A DNA stretch of 64,000 nucleotides from Isosphaeraceae bacterium (GTDB lineage Bacteria; Planctomycetota; Planctomycetia; Isosphaerales; Isosphaeraceae). How positions within the stretch are numbered: the stretch's first letter is position 1; each line of letters begins with the position of its first letter. The DNA is taken from positions 806,001 to 870,000 of the forward strand of contig BPJS01000001.1 in the NCBI GenBank assembly GCA_026004735.1. Direction: 5' to 3'. Position numbers and translations under genes: made by a program. The notes beneath the pieces were generated by a model. That model saw nothing but the letters and a program-made list of their open reading frames with translations, did not search any database and had not been told where the DNA came from. Positions 24,180 through 32,998 of the stretch are shown here, piece by piece.

Positions 24180-24547
24180 TCGGCCGAGATTCTACCTGCA
24201 TCTGCCTACTGGGCGCATGTCCCCCTGGGAAACACAGGCCCCACATTTTCCCAAATTGTTGGCGGTTATTGCCCTCCCTACTCTTTAGGTATCCGATCAA
24301 CCCGACCTTCGCGGTGATCGGAGTGGCGAGAATCCCAACCTGCTGCGTTGGCTCGGCCACGCCGCACAATGGTGACTCGCATCAGATGATTTGACACATG
24401 GACGTCTACTAGGGCGGCCAGCTCGGGACTTCGTCTGGCACCCAAAGAGTCTCTGCATCCATCGCAGGTGCGCTCCCGATCGGGGTGCGCGCTCAGGTGA
24501 GCATCCTATCCCATCAACTGCGTCGGTCTCCCCAAGGAGCAGTAAAC
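24180..24547. other. Intergenic region before the ParB-like gene
   Basis: About 370 bases with only short frames. AAGGAG (24536-24541) serves the next gene. I see no parS-like palindrome by eye, although one would be expected near a parB gene. Confidence 0.45.
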
Positions 24548-25363
24548 ATGCCCTCCGAACAGATCCAGGATATCGCTCTCAGCGAGATCGAGCTGGTCCC
24601 GCTGCTCCGGAAGACCATCGACGAGGAGAAGCTGGCCGGCCTCACGCAATCGATCCGAGAGGTCGGCCTGCTCTATCCGCCCCGGCTCACGCGCCGCGGC
24701 GAGAAGTACCTCCCGGCCGACGGCTACCACCGCATTGTCGCACTCATGAAGCTCGGGCGGAAGTCGATCCCGGCGTTCGTCGAGGACGAGCCCCTCGGCG
24801 AGGGCGACATGATCCGCAAGGGGCTGATCGCCAACTCGCACCGGGTGGAGAACACGCCGCTGGAGAAGGCCGAGGCCATCGCGCGGCTCATGGAACTCAC
24901 CGGCTGGAACGCCTCGACGGTCGCGGAGAAGCTCGGCTTCTCGAACGCCACCGTCTCGCGACTGCTGTCGCTCCTGCAACTGCCAGAGCCGATCCGCGAG
25001 AGGGTCCACCGGGGCGACATCCCCTTGAGCGCGGCTTGCGAGCTGGCCCGGGTCGAGGACGGCCCGACGCAGGCGGCCCTGGCCACCGAGGTCGCCTCGG
25101 GGAGGCTCACGCGCGACGCCCTCAGCGGCTCGTTGAAATCGCTGAAGAAGGGCGCGCCGGCGACCGCCGCGGCGAATGCGGGCCCGTCCCGCGTCACGGC
25201 GAAGCTCGGCAGCGGCCGCGCCGTCACGGTCGTGGGTGAGTCCATCGACCTGGAGGCCTTCATCGAGGCGCTCGAAGAGGTCCTGACGAAGGCCCGCAAG
25301 GCCAGGACCCAGGGGATCGAGGTCGGGACCTTCGCCAAGATGTTGCGCGATCAGGCCGGGTGA
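24548..25363 (+). CDS. ParB/RepB/Spo0J-family DNA-binding protein
   Basis: 271 aa; AAGGAG seven bases before ATG 24548. The ParB N-terminal domain is clear: 'IELVPLLRKTIDEEKLAGLTQSIREVGLLYPP' in outline, then 'YLPADGYHRIVALMKLG' in place of the CTPase motif G-E-R-R-x-R-A (here G-Y-H-R), then the HTH 'MELTGWNASTVAEKLGFSNATVSRLLSLL'. The C-terminal part is variable. No ParA lies beside it. The altered G-E-R-R box is common in ParB-like regulators on mobile elements rather than true segregation proteins. It lies 81 bases upstream of the coupling-protein gene. Confidence 0.9.
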   Translation: MPSEQIQDIALSEIELVPLLRKTIDEEKLAGLTQSIREVGLLYPPRLTRRGEKYLPADGYHRIVALMKLGRKSIPAFVEDEPLGEGDMIRKGLIANSHRVENTPLEKAEAIARLMELTGWNASTVAEKLGFSNATVSRLLSLLQLPEPIRERVHRGDIPLSAACELARVEDGPTQAALATEVASGRLTRDALSGSLKSLKKGAPATAAANAGPSRVTAKLGSGRAVTVVGESIDLEAFIEALEEVLTKARKARTQGIEVGTFAKMLRDQAG

Positions 25364-25444
25364 CTGGGCCGTTCGTCGGGGGTAGGAACAGTCGGAAGAC
25401 GGCCGGGGTTATCGAGCGGGGAACGGGGGCCGGGGAGGTGACCG

Positions 25445-26930
25445 ATGTGGGGGAGGAAGAACGTGACGCCGCAGGCCCGCACGCCGTGGCATCTCTCCGA
25501 GCTATTGTTGCTCCTCTCGGAGGCGGACCCTTGGTCGATCGCGGACGCATGCGAGGGGACGCTCGTGCTCGGGGCCACGGGCAGCGGCAAGTCGTCGGGC
25601 AGCGGGCGGGCGCTGGCGCTCTCCTTCCTGCGGGCCGGCTTCGGCGGCCTGGTGCTCACGGCCAAGCCCGACGAGCGGGCCGTCTGGGAGGCGTACTGCC
25701 GGGAGGCCGGGCGTCCGGACGACCTGATCGTCTTCGGCCCGGACCGGCCGCTGCGCTTCAACTTCATCGACCACGAGCTCAAGCGCCCCGGCGTGGGGGC
25801 GGGCCTGACCGAGAACATCGTCAACCTGCTCTCGACGGTGCTGGAGGTCGCGGAGCGCGGCGCCGGCAGCGGCCACGGCGGGCGCGAGGACGAGGGCTAC
25901 TGGCGCAGGGCCATGCGCCAGCTCATGCGCAACCTGGTGGACCTCCTCGTCCTGGCGCGGGGGAGCCTCTCGATCCCCGACCTCTACCGGCTGGTCGTCT
26001 CGGCACCGACGTCTCTCGAGGAGGCCCGGTCCCCGGAATGGAAGCGGGACTCGTTCTGCTACGCATGCCTGAAGCTGGCCGACGAGCGGGACAAGACGCC
26101 CCGGCAGCGGAAGGACTACGAGATCGTGGCCGACTACCTCATGCTCGAATACCCGTCCCTCTCCGAGAAGACCCGGTCGGTGATCGTCTCCACGTTCACC
26201 AGCATGATCGACGTCCTCAACCGCGGCATCCTGCGGGACCTCTTCTGCGGCGAGACGAACGTGACGCCGGAGGTGGTGGAGACGGGCAAGGTGCTGGTGA
26301 TCGACCTGCCCGCCAAGGAGTTCTCCGAGGTCGGCGTCTTCGCGCAGGTGCTCTGGAAGTACGTGTTCCAGCGCTCCATCGAGCGGCGGGACGTGGCCGC
26401 GAACCCCCGGCCGGTCTTCTTCTGGGCGGACGAGGCCCAGAATTTCGTGACGTCGTATGACATGCAGTTCCAGACCACGGCCCGCAGCTCCCGCGTGGCC
26501 ACGGTGCTGCTCAGCCAGAACCTCTCGAACTTCTACGCCGCGCTCGGCGGCGGCGAGCGGGGCAAGGCGGAGGCGGACTCGCTCCTGGCCAACCTCAACA
26601 CCAAGGTCTTCCACGCCAACGGCGACCCGGTGACGAACGAGTGGGCCGCCACGCTCATCGGCCGCACGCGGCAGTTCTTCGTCAACGGGGGGTAACAGCT
26701 ACCAGACCATGGACATGCTGGGCCTCCCCTGGATGCGCTCGCTGCCGTCGGTCAACGCCGGCATCTCCGAGAGCTACGAGTTCGAGGTCCAGCCGAGCGT
26801 CTTCACCGCGCTGCGGCGGGGCGGCTTCGCCAACGGCGGCGAGGTGGACGGGATCGTCTTCCAGGGCGGGCGCCGGTTCCGGGCGAACGGCCGGTCGTGG
26901 ATCCGGCGGACGTTCCGGCAGCGCGATTGA
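25445..26930 (+). pseudogene. VirD4/TraD-like type IV coupling ATPase, one +1 frameshift near 26690
   Basis: Links the relaxosome to the secretion channel. Walker A GATGSGKS at 43-50, Walker B 'VFFWADEAQNF' at about 330, and 'SSRVATVLLSQNLSNFYAAL' as in TraG/VirD4-like proteins. No N-terminal membrane helices are seen, so it resembles soluble coupling proteins. The frame ends at 26695 in 'FFVNGG', but the next frame continues 'YQTMDMLGLPWMRSLPSVNA' through 26930. Removing one G from GGGGGG at 26688-26693 restores 'NGGNSYQTMDM'. Sequencing error is the simplest cause. The truncated form lacks about 80 C-terminal residues. Confidence 0.85.
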
Positions 26931-27022
26931 ACACCCTCTTCTCCTCATCAACGGCCCCGGGGCGCGACGACTCTGCGGGGAGGCCGCGCGCACGCCGAGC
27001 CAACCAGATCGGAGGTGTCATC

Positions 27023-27607
27023 ATGTACGGTCAATCGTCGCAAAGCCCGCAAGGGAGCAGTCCCCTGACATTCGCGGAGCTCCTCTTCATCCCCCGGACG
27101 CTCGCCTTCTCGGTCGAGGTCTTCCTCCACACCCGGATGGGCGAACGCTATGCCGACGTCCAGGCCGTGGCCGTCCTGGTGCTGGTGCCCCTCTACGCGG
27201 CCCTGTGGGAGGGCCGGGACCTCCGGCCGCTGTTCGTCTTCCTGCTGCTCTACGTGGCGATGTGCCTGCGCAACCGCGTCGAGGGCATCCTCCGGCGCGG
27301 CGAGCTGCCGCGGGGCCATTCCCGGTACACGGGCGTGCCCCGGCTGATGCGGCAGGTCCCGGGGCGTAGCGAGTTGCACGTGAAGCAGTATGTCGAGCCC
27401 GCCGTGGTCTTCCTGCTGGGCGGCGTGCTCTGCCTCGTCTCGGAGCCGCTCGGCGTGTACCTCATGCTCGCGGCCGGCGGCCTGTTCGTCTCGGTGCTGG
27501 CCTCGGGGGCCGTCGACCGCCAGCAATTGCTCGACCTGAACGACCTGTTGATCGAGAACCAGGAGCGCGCGGAGCAGTTCCGCGCCATGCGTGACGACCA
27601 GCCTTGA
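27023..27607 (+). CDS. Integral membrane protein of unknown function
   Basis: 194 aa; GGAGG seven bases before ATG 27023. Four hydrophobic segments: 'VQAVAVLVLVPLYAALW', 'LFVFLLLYVAMCL', 'PAVVFLLGGVLCLV', 'GVYLMLAAGGLFVSVLA'. The N-terminus and C-terminus ('LNDLLIENQERAEQFRAM') look cytoplasmic. It follows the coupling ATPase, which itself lacks membrane helices, so it could anchor that ATPase (as TraG/MobB partners do). This is inference from position. Not recognised. Confidence 0.75.
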   Translation: MYGQSSQSPQGSSPLTFAELLFIPRTLAFSVEVFLHTRMGERYADVQAVAVLVLVPLYAALWEGRDLRPLFVFLLLYVAMCLRNRVEGILRRGELPRGHSRYTGVPRLMRQVPGRSELHVKQYVEPAVVFLLGGVLCLVSEPLGVYLMLAAGGLFVSVLASGAVDRQQLLDLNDLLIENQERAEQFRAMRDDQP

Positions 27608-27621
27608 ACCGGAGGTGATCG

Positions 27622-27924
27622 ATGTCGCGTCAGCAAGAGACCAAGCCCAAGATCGGCGCCGAGCACGCCTCGGCGATGTGGCGCCAGGGCCTCCGCGAGC
27701 TGCGGTCGGCCGTGTACCCCGAGTCGAATGTCTCGCAGCCGCCCGAATACGGGGTCTACGGCACGAAGACGCCGGGGGAGGTCGCCCAGGACCGTCGGGG
27801 CGACGCCCGCGACCTGGAGGACGAGAAGGCGAAGGATCGCGGCTCGGTCCTGGAGAGCCGCTCCCGCCAGGCCGAGGCCCGCTCGGACCGCGGAGACAAG
27901 GGCAAGGGGATGGAGCGCGGCTAA
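27622..27924 (+). CDS. Small highly charged hypothetical protein
   Basis: 100 aa, 15 bases after the membrane protein, with CGGAGGTG before the ATG. The second half is almost entirely Arg, Asp, Glu, Lys and Gly ('RGDARDLEDEKAKDRGSVLE'), probably disordered. 'PESNVSQPPEYGVYGTKTPGE' is the most specific stretch. No family recognised. Shares the transcript with the coupling-protein region. Confidence 0.65.
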   Translation: MSRQQETKPKIGAEHASAMWRQGLRELRSAVYPESNVSQPPEYGVYGTKTPGEVAQDRRGDARDLEDEKAKDRGSVLESRSRQAEARSDRGDKGKGMERG

Positions 27925-28069
27925 CCGCTAACCCCCCGTCTCTCCTCATCATTCACTCCCGCGAAGTTCAATCCGCGGGGCGACGTCGAGGTTGCGCGCC
28001 GCGCGACCGGGAGCCCGGGGCAAGGATGCCCTCTTCCGACCTCATCCTCATCGAAAGGAGACGCGAGTC

Positions 28070-28969
28070 ATGCTCATGGTAACCGAGAACCGTCATGCCC
28101 CCAATCGGCGCCGCCTGGTACTCCTCACGCTCGGCGTGCTGGGGGGTCTCGCCCTCCTGGCGGCCGGATACGCCCTCTACCCCCGCTACGACCCGGTCCG
28201 GCTCGCGGCCTGGGAGCAGCAGGTGAAGCCCCGCCTCCGTCAAGTCGAGGAGCAGTCCAAGGATGACGTCAGGCAGTCCGTGGAGCAGGTCAGGGCGTTC
28301 TTCGCCGAACGGCGCCAGGGGGCTTGCGGCTTCGCCTCGGACGTGCTCTCGCTCAGCGGAAAGTGGGCCTACGTCAAGGATTATTACGACGCCGGCAGCC
28401 ACAACAGATTCCTCGAAGAGTCCTTCGTTCGGAACATCTTCGGTCCTGACGAGCTCAGGGCGGTCGTGGAATCGGCGGTTTCGAGCTGCATCAGCAAGTT
28501 CCAGGGCCGCGAGAACCAGCTCCTCGTCGATATCCGCGCCGATCTGTGCGACGGCGAAATGGCCTCGCCGGATCGCCTGCCCGCCTTGCTCGACGACGTG
28601 GTGTTTCGGCAGCAATACGAGGCCATGCTCGATCAGGTCATGCCGATCGTTTCACGGGATCTCGGCTACACAATCACCAAGGAGATGGTGGCCTTCGTGG
28701 GCTCGGAAATCGCCGCGCAGATCGTAACGGAGATCGCAACGGCCATCGCCGTCCGGCTGGGCATCTCCGGGGGCATCCTGGGGACGGGAGCCTATTCCGG
28801 GGCCGTTACCTTCGGCGTCGGCCTCGTCGTCGGCATCCTGGTGGACATGGCGCTCGACTGGGCCATCAGGCAGGCAGGGTATGACCCGGAGGGGGAGATC
28901 GCCGCCAAGGTGGTGGCGACGCTCGATCGACTCGAATCGACCATCCTCGACGGCCCCGCCAGCGAGTGA
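28070..28969 (+). CDS. Membrane-anchored hypothetical protein
   Basis: 299 aa; AAAGGAG ten bases before ATG 28070. One N-terminal membrane anchor ('LVLLTLGVLGGLALLAAGYALY'), a long helical region ('QQVKPRLRQVEEQSKDDVRQ'), and two glycine-rich hydrophobic stretches near the C-terminus ('IATAIAVRLGISGGILGTGA', 'VTFGVGLVVGILVDMALDWA') that look like membrane-inserting hairpins. Not recognised. The glycine-rich hairpins recall pore or channel-like helices. Part of the unknown run of genes after the coupling protein. Confidence 0.72.
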   Translation: MLMVTENRHAPNRRRLVLLTLGVLGGLALLAAGYALYPRYDPVRLAAWEQQVKPRLRQVEEQSKDDVRQSVEQVRAFFAERRQGACGFASDVLSLSGKWAYVKDYYDAGSHNRFLEESFVRNIFGPDELRAVVESAVSSCISKFQGRENQLLVDIRADLCDGEMASPDRLPALLDDVVFRQQYEAMLDQVMPIVSRDLGYTITKEMVAFVGSEIAAQIVTEIATAIAVRLGISGGILGTGAYSGAVTFGVGLVVGILVDMALDWAIRQAGYDPEGEIAAKVVATLDRLESTILDGPASE

Positions 28970-29252
28970 CTTTCCCGACTACCCGTCACCCCATCCTCTA
29001 TCGAAAGAGATTTATCGAGACCTGGTTCCGCCTCGCGGGGGCCCCGAGCCCACCGCCGAGGAATGGGCGCGGCAGCACGAGATTGCCGCGATGTATTTCG
29101 CTGAACGGGACCGGTGGTTGATCGCCAAGGCGGCCCATGAAGACCCTGGCAGCCTCGGCATGCGGAACCAGCTCAACCGGCTGCACGAGGCCCGTTCCCG
29201 ATTGCGCGAAGCGGCCCTGCAACTCCTGATCCTCGATGGAGGTGCGCAATGA
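28881..29252 (+). CDS. Hypothetical helical protein, start uncertain
   Basis: The convincing part is residues from about 30 on: 'PTAEEWARQHEIAAMYFAER' then 'LIAKAAHEDPGSLGMRNQLN' and 'LHEARSRLREAALQLLI'. The listed ATG lies 89 bases inside the previous gene with a poor ribosome site, and the first 30 residues look like a shadow of that gene. A non-ATG start after 28970 is likely. The stop overlaps the next gene's start (ATGA), which supports translation. Unknown function. Confidence 0.5.
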   Translation: MTRRGRSPPRWWRRSIDSNRPSSTAPPASDFPDYPSPHPLSKEIYRDLVPPRGGPEPTAEEWARQHEIAAMYFAERDRWLIAKAAHEDPGSLGMRNQLNRLHEARSRLREAALQLLILDGGAQ

Positions 29253-30125
29253 GACTTGGTTACCTGATGACCTTCGTGGCGATCGTGCTCGTCGGCTCCT
29301 GCTCGACCGCGCAGGCCGATTTTCGGACCAAGGCCGCCCGCGAGGCGGCGGAATACGTCATGAAGAAGTTCGGCCGGACGGCGGTGCGAGAGGGTACGGA
29401 AACGCTCGCCGAGCGCATCGCGGCCGGGGCCGCACGTCACGGCGACGACCTGATCACGGCCGTCCGGAAGGTCGGCCCGAAGGCGCTCTCCCTGGCCGAC
29501 GAGGCCGGGGAGCAGGCCCCCGCGGCGCTGCGGCTGCTGTCGAGGCATGGCGAGGACGCGGCCGTCTGGGTCCTCCGCCGCCCCGGGGGAATGAAGCTGC
29601 TTTCCCCGGTACGGCGACGATGCGGCCGAAGCCCTCGTCAAGCACAAGGGCCTGGCCGAGCCCGTCATCGAGCGGTTCGGCGGCCCGGCCGTCGAGGCGT
29701 TCCGCGCGGTCGGTCCCCAGGGGGGGCGGCGGCTCGCCATGATGGCCGAGGGCGGGGAGCTGGCCGCGATGGGCCGCACGCCCGAGCTCATGGGCGTGAT
29801 CGCCCGCTTCGGCGACCCGGCCATGGACTTCATCTGGCGGAACAAGGGGGCCCTGGCGGTCGGGACCACCCTCACCGCCTTCCTCGCCCGCCCCGAGGCG
29901 TTCATCGAGGGCACGAACCGGCTGGCCGATACCGTGGCGGAGAACGCCGTCCGCCCTGTCGTCCAGGAGACGGCCGGCGCCCTCGCCTGGCTGCTCCGCG
30001 CGGCGACGGCCCTGGCCATCCTGATCCCGGCGGGGGCCGCGTTCCTCGCGATCCGGAACCCGCAGGCCGCAAAGTTCCTGGTCAAAGCGATCGTCGGGCA
30101 CATGGCCAGGGGGCGGCGTTCATGA
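29249..30125 (+). pseudogene. Exported/membrane hypothetical protein, one +1 frameshift near 29610
   Basis: Joined, this is a protein of about 291 aa: a signal-like N-terminus ('YLMTFVAIVLVGSCSTAQA'), amphipathic Ala-rich helices ('REAAEYVMKKFGRTAVREGT'), repeated phrases 'ALRLLSRHGEDAAVWVLRRP' and, after correction, a similar 'LLSRYGDDAAEALVKH', then a C-terminal membrane helix ('AATALAILIPAGAAFLAI'). The frame breaks at CCCC near 29607-29611; three C would restore it. The downstream half runs intact to 30125. Most likely a sequencing slip. Not recognised. Confidence 0.65.
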
Positions 30126-30448
30126 AGGCTATCGCCCTGAACAGGCCGGGCGAAGCCGGGACGGTGGCCGCCGCACGGGCGTTCCTCCATCGCCTCCGCC
30201 ACCTCGCCCCTTGCAAGTTTCCCCGGGCGGGCCGCCCCGGCTCGCCCCTCACCGAGGACACCACCATGTTCATCGAGTCGCAGGCCGCCGACCCGGCGGT
30301 GCATCAGCTCAGCATCCGCATCGCCCGGCGATGCGTCTTCATCATCCAGGCGGTGCTGCGGGAGGAGGAGCGTGGCGATGCCCTGCGGGAATTCTACCGC
30401 GTGTGCCGGGAGGAGCTCGACAAGCCCGCGCCGGTGCAGGAGATCTGA
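30122..30448 (+). CDS. Hypothetical protein
   Basis: 108 aa, starting with an ATGA overlap on the previous gene's stop. First 45 residues are basic ('TVAAARAFLHRLRHLAPCKF'). A second ATG at 30266 would give a 60-aa version beginning 'FIESQAADPAVHQLSIRI', which is the better conserved-looking part and follows a GAGG. Ends in 'EFYRVCREELDKPAPVQEI'. Unknown. Confidence 0.55.
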   Translation: MKAIALNRPGEAGTVAAARAFLHRLRHLAPCKFPRAGRPGSPLTEDTTMFIESQAADPAVHQLSIRIARRCVFIIQAVLREEERGDALREFYRVCREELDKPAPVQEI

Positions 30449-30449
30449 C

Positions 30450-30782
30450 ATGCCGGACAAGTTGTTCTGGTCCGCCGAGGAGATCAGGGCCTGGGCCGCC
30501 GAGTGGGAGGCCGACGAGCACGCCGCCCGCGTCCGCGACTACGGCGAGGCGGACGCCGCCACGTATCAGGCGAGGATGGCCGAGGCCTACCGGTTCCGGG
30601 CGGAGGCCCTCGGCCCCCCGCCCCCCGAACCGCCGCGCGTCAGCGACGAGGAACTCGATCGGATCGTCGACGACCTGGTGCGCGGCTGGCGCGAGCAAAC
30701 TCCGTCCGACAGCATCCTGGAGAAGACCGCCGCCCGCCAGGTCGCGCGGCCGAAGGCACCGGAGGAAGGGCGGGACCGCTGA
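30450..30782 (+). CDS. Hypothetical charged protein
   Basis: 110 aa, one base after the previous stop, with GGAG 14 bases before the ATG. Starts 'DKLFWSAEEIRAWAAEWEAD' and is mainly acidic helix, with a proline run ('GPPPPEPP') in the middle. No family recognised. The close spacing indicates one operon from about 29249 to 30782. Confidence 0.6.
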   Translation: MPDKLFWSAEEIRAWAAEWEADEHAARVRDYGEADAATYQARMAEAYRFRAEALGPPPPEPPRVSDEELDRIVDDLVRGWREQTPSDSILEKTAARQVARPKAPEEGRDR

Positions 30783-30827
30783 GCACGGCAGGGTCTCGCG
30801 AGGACAACCGCACGAGAGGAGGCCCAC

Positions 30828-31220
30828 ATGGCCGACGGCCCACGCCCCGGACCGGAGCCCCAGGCGAGCGCCCTGGAAATCCGGCTCCGCGCCATCGACG
30901 CCGTCTACCGCCGATACGGCCGCGAGGGGCTCAAGGACTACCCGCTCTGCGACGTCACCATGCTCCTCGCCTCGAAGCGGATGGAGCTGCGCGACGCGCC
31001 CGCGGGCCGGGAGGTCGGCGAGACGCAGAAGGCGGCGAACCGGCTCCTGGAGCTGGAGATCCGGGAGCTGTCCGGGCATGTCGACGCCCTGCTGTCCGGT
31101 GCGGGGCTGTCCACGCTGCATCGTGCCGAGTCGCGGCTCCATGTCCGGGCGAACCGCCGCGAGGCCGGATCGGACCAGCGGACTCCGAAACCCGGCCGCG
31201 GCCTCGATCGCGAGGGCTGA
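30828..31220 (+). CDS. Hypothetical helical protein
   Basis: 130 aa; GAGAGGAGG eight bases upstream. Core 'LEIRLRAIDAVYRRYGREGL' and 'NRLLELEIRELSGHVDALLS' are helical; the tail is basic and Pro/Arg-rich, as in many small nucleic-acid-binding proteins on mobile elements. Not recognised. Last of the unknown run before the excisionase-like gene. Confidence 0.6.
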   Translation: MADGPRPGPEPQASALEIRLRAIDAVYRRYGREGLKDYPLCDVTMLLASKRMELRDAPAGREVGETQKAANRLLELEIRELSGHVDALLSGAGLSTLHRAESRLHVRANRREAGSDQRTPKPGRGLDREG

Positions 31221-31267
31221 ACCGGGAGCAACGTGGCGAGATGACCCCATGAAGAGGAGGATTGCCG

Positions 31268-31462
31268 ATGGAGACGCGAGAAAAGACGGCCGTCCTGATC
31301 TCCGCCGACGAGGTGGCGACGATGCTCGGCGTATCGGAGCGGACGCTGTGGCGACTGCTCAGCGCCGGGAAGCTGCCGGAGCCCGTGCGGATCGGCCGGA
31401 ATACGAGGTGGCGCGCGGCCGAGGTCCGGGATTGGATCGAACGCGGGTGCCCGCAGGAATGA
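31268..31462 (+). CDS. Excisionase-like helix-turn-helix protein (AlpA/HTH_17)
   Basis: 64 aa from ATG 31268, with AGGAGG seven bases upstream. A TTG six bases earlier is in frame but badly spaced. 'LISADEVATMLGVSERTLWR' and 'LPEPVRIGRNTRWRAAEVRD' form the MerR-like winged helix of excisionases and AlpA regulators. It sits 75 bases before the integrase and probably directs excision or regulates the integrase gene. Confidence 0.88.
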   Translation: METREKTAVLISADEVATMLGVSERTLWRLLSAGKLPEPVRIGRNTRWRAAEVRDWIERGCPQE

Positions 31463-31537
31463 CCCCTGGCGCCCCCGTGATACTGAACCTATAATCAGGA
31501 GACGGTCGCCCGTCCCCGTTTCTTTGGAGCCGGCCCG

Positions 31538-32998
31538 ATGGCCTCGATCTTCAAGCTGAGCCGCGACAAGGGGAAGAAGAACCGCCCGTACTACATCCAG
31601 TATTTCGACCATGAGGGGAAGCGGGTCACCGCGAAGGGCTTCACCGACAAGGCCCTGACCGAGCAGCTCGCGGCCAAGCTCGAGAACGAGGTGATGCTCC
31701 GCAAGCGGGGGATGATCGACCCCGCGCAGGAGCGGCTCCTGGCCATCAAGCAGGCCCCCATCGACGGGCATCTCGACGCCTTCGACCGCTCGCTCGCCAA
31801 CAACACCGCGAAGCACCGCAAGCTCACCATGACCCGCGTCCGGCGGGTGATCGCGGGCTGCGGCTTCCGCACGCTCGCCGAGATGGACGGCGAGAAGGTG
31901 GTGGAATGGCTGAACGCCGCCCGGAACGCGGAGGACATGGGGGCCCGGACCTACAACCACTACCTCCAGGCCGCCGACGCCTTCGGCAAGTGGCTAGTGG
32001 CGACCAAGCGGGTGCCGTCGAACCCGCTGGCCGGGATGGAGCGGCTCAACAGCGAGACGGACGTCCGGCACAAGCGGCGGGCGCTCACGACGGAGGAAGT
32101 GTCCCGGCTGGTCGAGTCGGCCCGGTCGAGCGGCGTGGAGGTCCAGGGCTACGACGGGGAACTCCGCGCGCGGGCCTACCTGGTGAGCTTCTTCACCGGC
32201 CTGCGGCGGCAGGAGATCGGTAGCCTCACACCCCGGTCGTTCAAGCTCGACGACCCCCAGCCGACGGTCACGGTCGAGGCCGCCTGCTCGAAGCACCGCC
32301 GGAAGGACGTCCTGCCGATGCACCCCGATCTCGTCGCCATGGTGCGTGAATGGGTGCAAGACCTCGGGCCGGACGACCTCCTCTTCCCGCGCATCGAGCG
32401 GAAGAAGACCTGGCTGATGGTGAAGAAGGACCTGGAGCGGGTCGGCATCCCCTACGAGACGCCGGAGGGCATCGCCGACTTCCACGCCGCCGGTCGGCAC
32501 AGCCACATCACCGGGCTGGTCCGGTCGGGCGCCTCGATCATGGAGGCCAAGGAGCTGGCCCGGCACGCCGACATCCGGCAGACCGCGAAATACACCCACA
32601 TCGGGATGGAGGACAGGGCGGAAGCCCTGGCGGGCCTGCCGTCCCCTTTCGCATGTGCAGACGTTGATCGTCTGCACTATGTCTGCAATCCGGGCGGCGT
32701 CTTGGGTCGCGAGCTGTCGCCGGATGGCGGGACCGTCGATCCGGCCGGCGGGCCCGGAAACGAGCAAAGCCCCGCCGGAGCGGGGCTTGCGTCGTCGTCT
32801 GACACAAACTGTCACCAGATAACAGTTTGCAGCGAAGTGGAGGCGGCGGGAATTGCACCCGCGTCCCGATATGCTTTGGTGACGGCGTCTACGTGTGTAG
32901 CCGGTCGTTTGGATTTTCGTCCTCGGGGCCCGTTCCGGCGCGGTCCCCTTTGGCTTAGCCCGTCATTGAATTTAACTTCATCCGCAACAGGCGGTTAG
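31538..32998 (+). CDS. Tyrosine integrase of the element; frame continues into the tmRNA gene
   Basis: 486 codons as read. N-terminal Arm/SAM-like domain, then the catalytic domain: Arg in 'SFFTGLRRQEIGSLT', 'DFHAAGRHSHITGLVRSG' (box II), 'LARHADIRQTAKYTHIGM' with the nucleophile Tyr. GGAG ten bases upstream. The fold should end soon after 'RAEALAGLP' near 32640. Beyond that the frame crosses GTCTGCA repeats and a terminator hairpin and then enters the tmRNA 3' end at 32838, where it reads 'EAAGIAPASRYA', a translation of antisense tmRNA. So the last ~55 codons, including the stop, belong to the host gene and would change on excision. Catalyses integration at the tmRNA site. Confidence 0.92.
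   Translation: MASIFKLSRDKGKKNRPYYIQYFDHEGKRVTAKGFTDKALTEQLAAKLENEVMLRKRGMIDPAQERLLAIKQAPIDGHLDAFDRSLANNTAKHRKLTMTRVRRVIAGCGFRTLAEMDGEKVVEWLNAARNAEDMGARTYNHYLQAADAFGKWLVATKRVPSNPLAGMERLNSETDVRHKRRALTTEEVSRLVESARSSGVEVQGYDGELRARAYLVSFFTGLRRQEIGSLTPRSFKLDDPQPTVTVEAACSKHRRKDVLPMHPDLVAMVREWVQDLGPDDLLFPRIERKKTWLMVKKDLERVGIPYETPEGIADFHAAGRHSHITGLVRSGASIMEAKELARHADIRQTAKYTHIGMEDRAEALAGLPSPFACADVDRLHYVCNPGGVLGRELSPDGGTVDPAGGPGNEQSPAGAGLASSSDTNCHQITVCSEVEAAGIAPASRYALVTASTCVAGRLDFRPRGPFRRGPLWLSPSLNLTSSATGG
32655..32687. repeat. GTCTGCA repeats beside the attachment site
   Basis: GTGCAGACG (32655-32663), TTGAT, CGTCTGCAC (32669-32677) is a perfect 9-bp inverted repeat. A third GTCTGCA follows at 32681-32687. 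Three copies of a heptamer within 33 bases, 150 bases from the crossover region, fit arm-type integrase or excisionase sites. Confidence 0.6.
32767..32788 (-). terminator. Intrinsic terminator, probably of the tmRNA gene
   Basis: AAGCCCCG (32767-32774), loop CCGGAG, CGGGGCTT (32781-32788), with a short T run on the minus strand (AAA at 32766-32768 on plus). It lies 50 bases beyond the tmRNA 3' end and inside the integrase frame. Confidence 0.6.
32806..32828. repeat. Inverted repeat flanking the tmRNA 3' end
   Basis: AAACTGT (32806-32812), nine bases, ACAGTTT (32822-32828), ending ten bases from the tmRNA 3' end. Its place between element and host gene suggests a core-type integrase site. Confidence 0.5.

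Noticed and set aside
24391-25239. 282-codon plus-strand frame
   Set aside because: Overlaps the ParB-like gene in another frame and is Arg/Gly/Pro-rich noise.
26688-26695. Programmed ribosomal frameshift in the coupling ATPase
   Set aside because: A G6 run could slip, but three other genes in the element show the same kind of homopolymer +1 change, so error or mutation is simpler.
32838-32998. C-terminal integrase residues 'EAAGIAPASR' as a protein motif
   Set aside because: They are a translation of the antisense tmRNA 3' end, not a domain.
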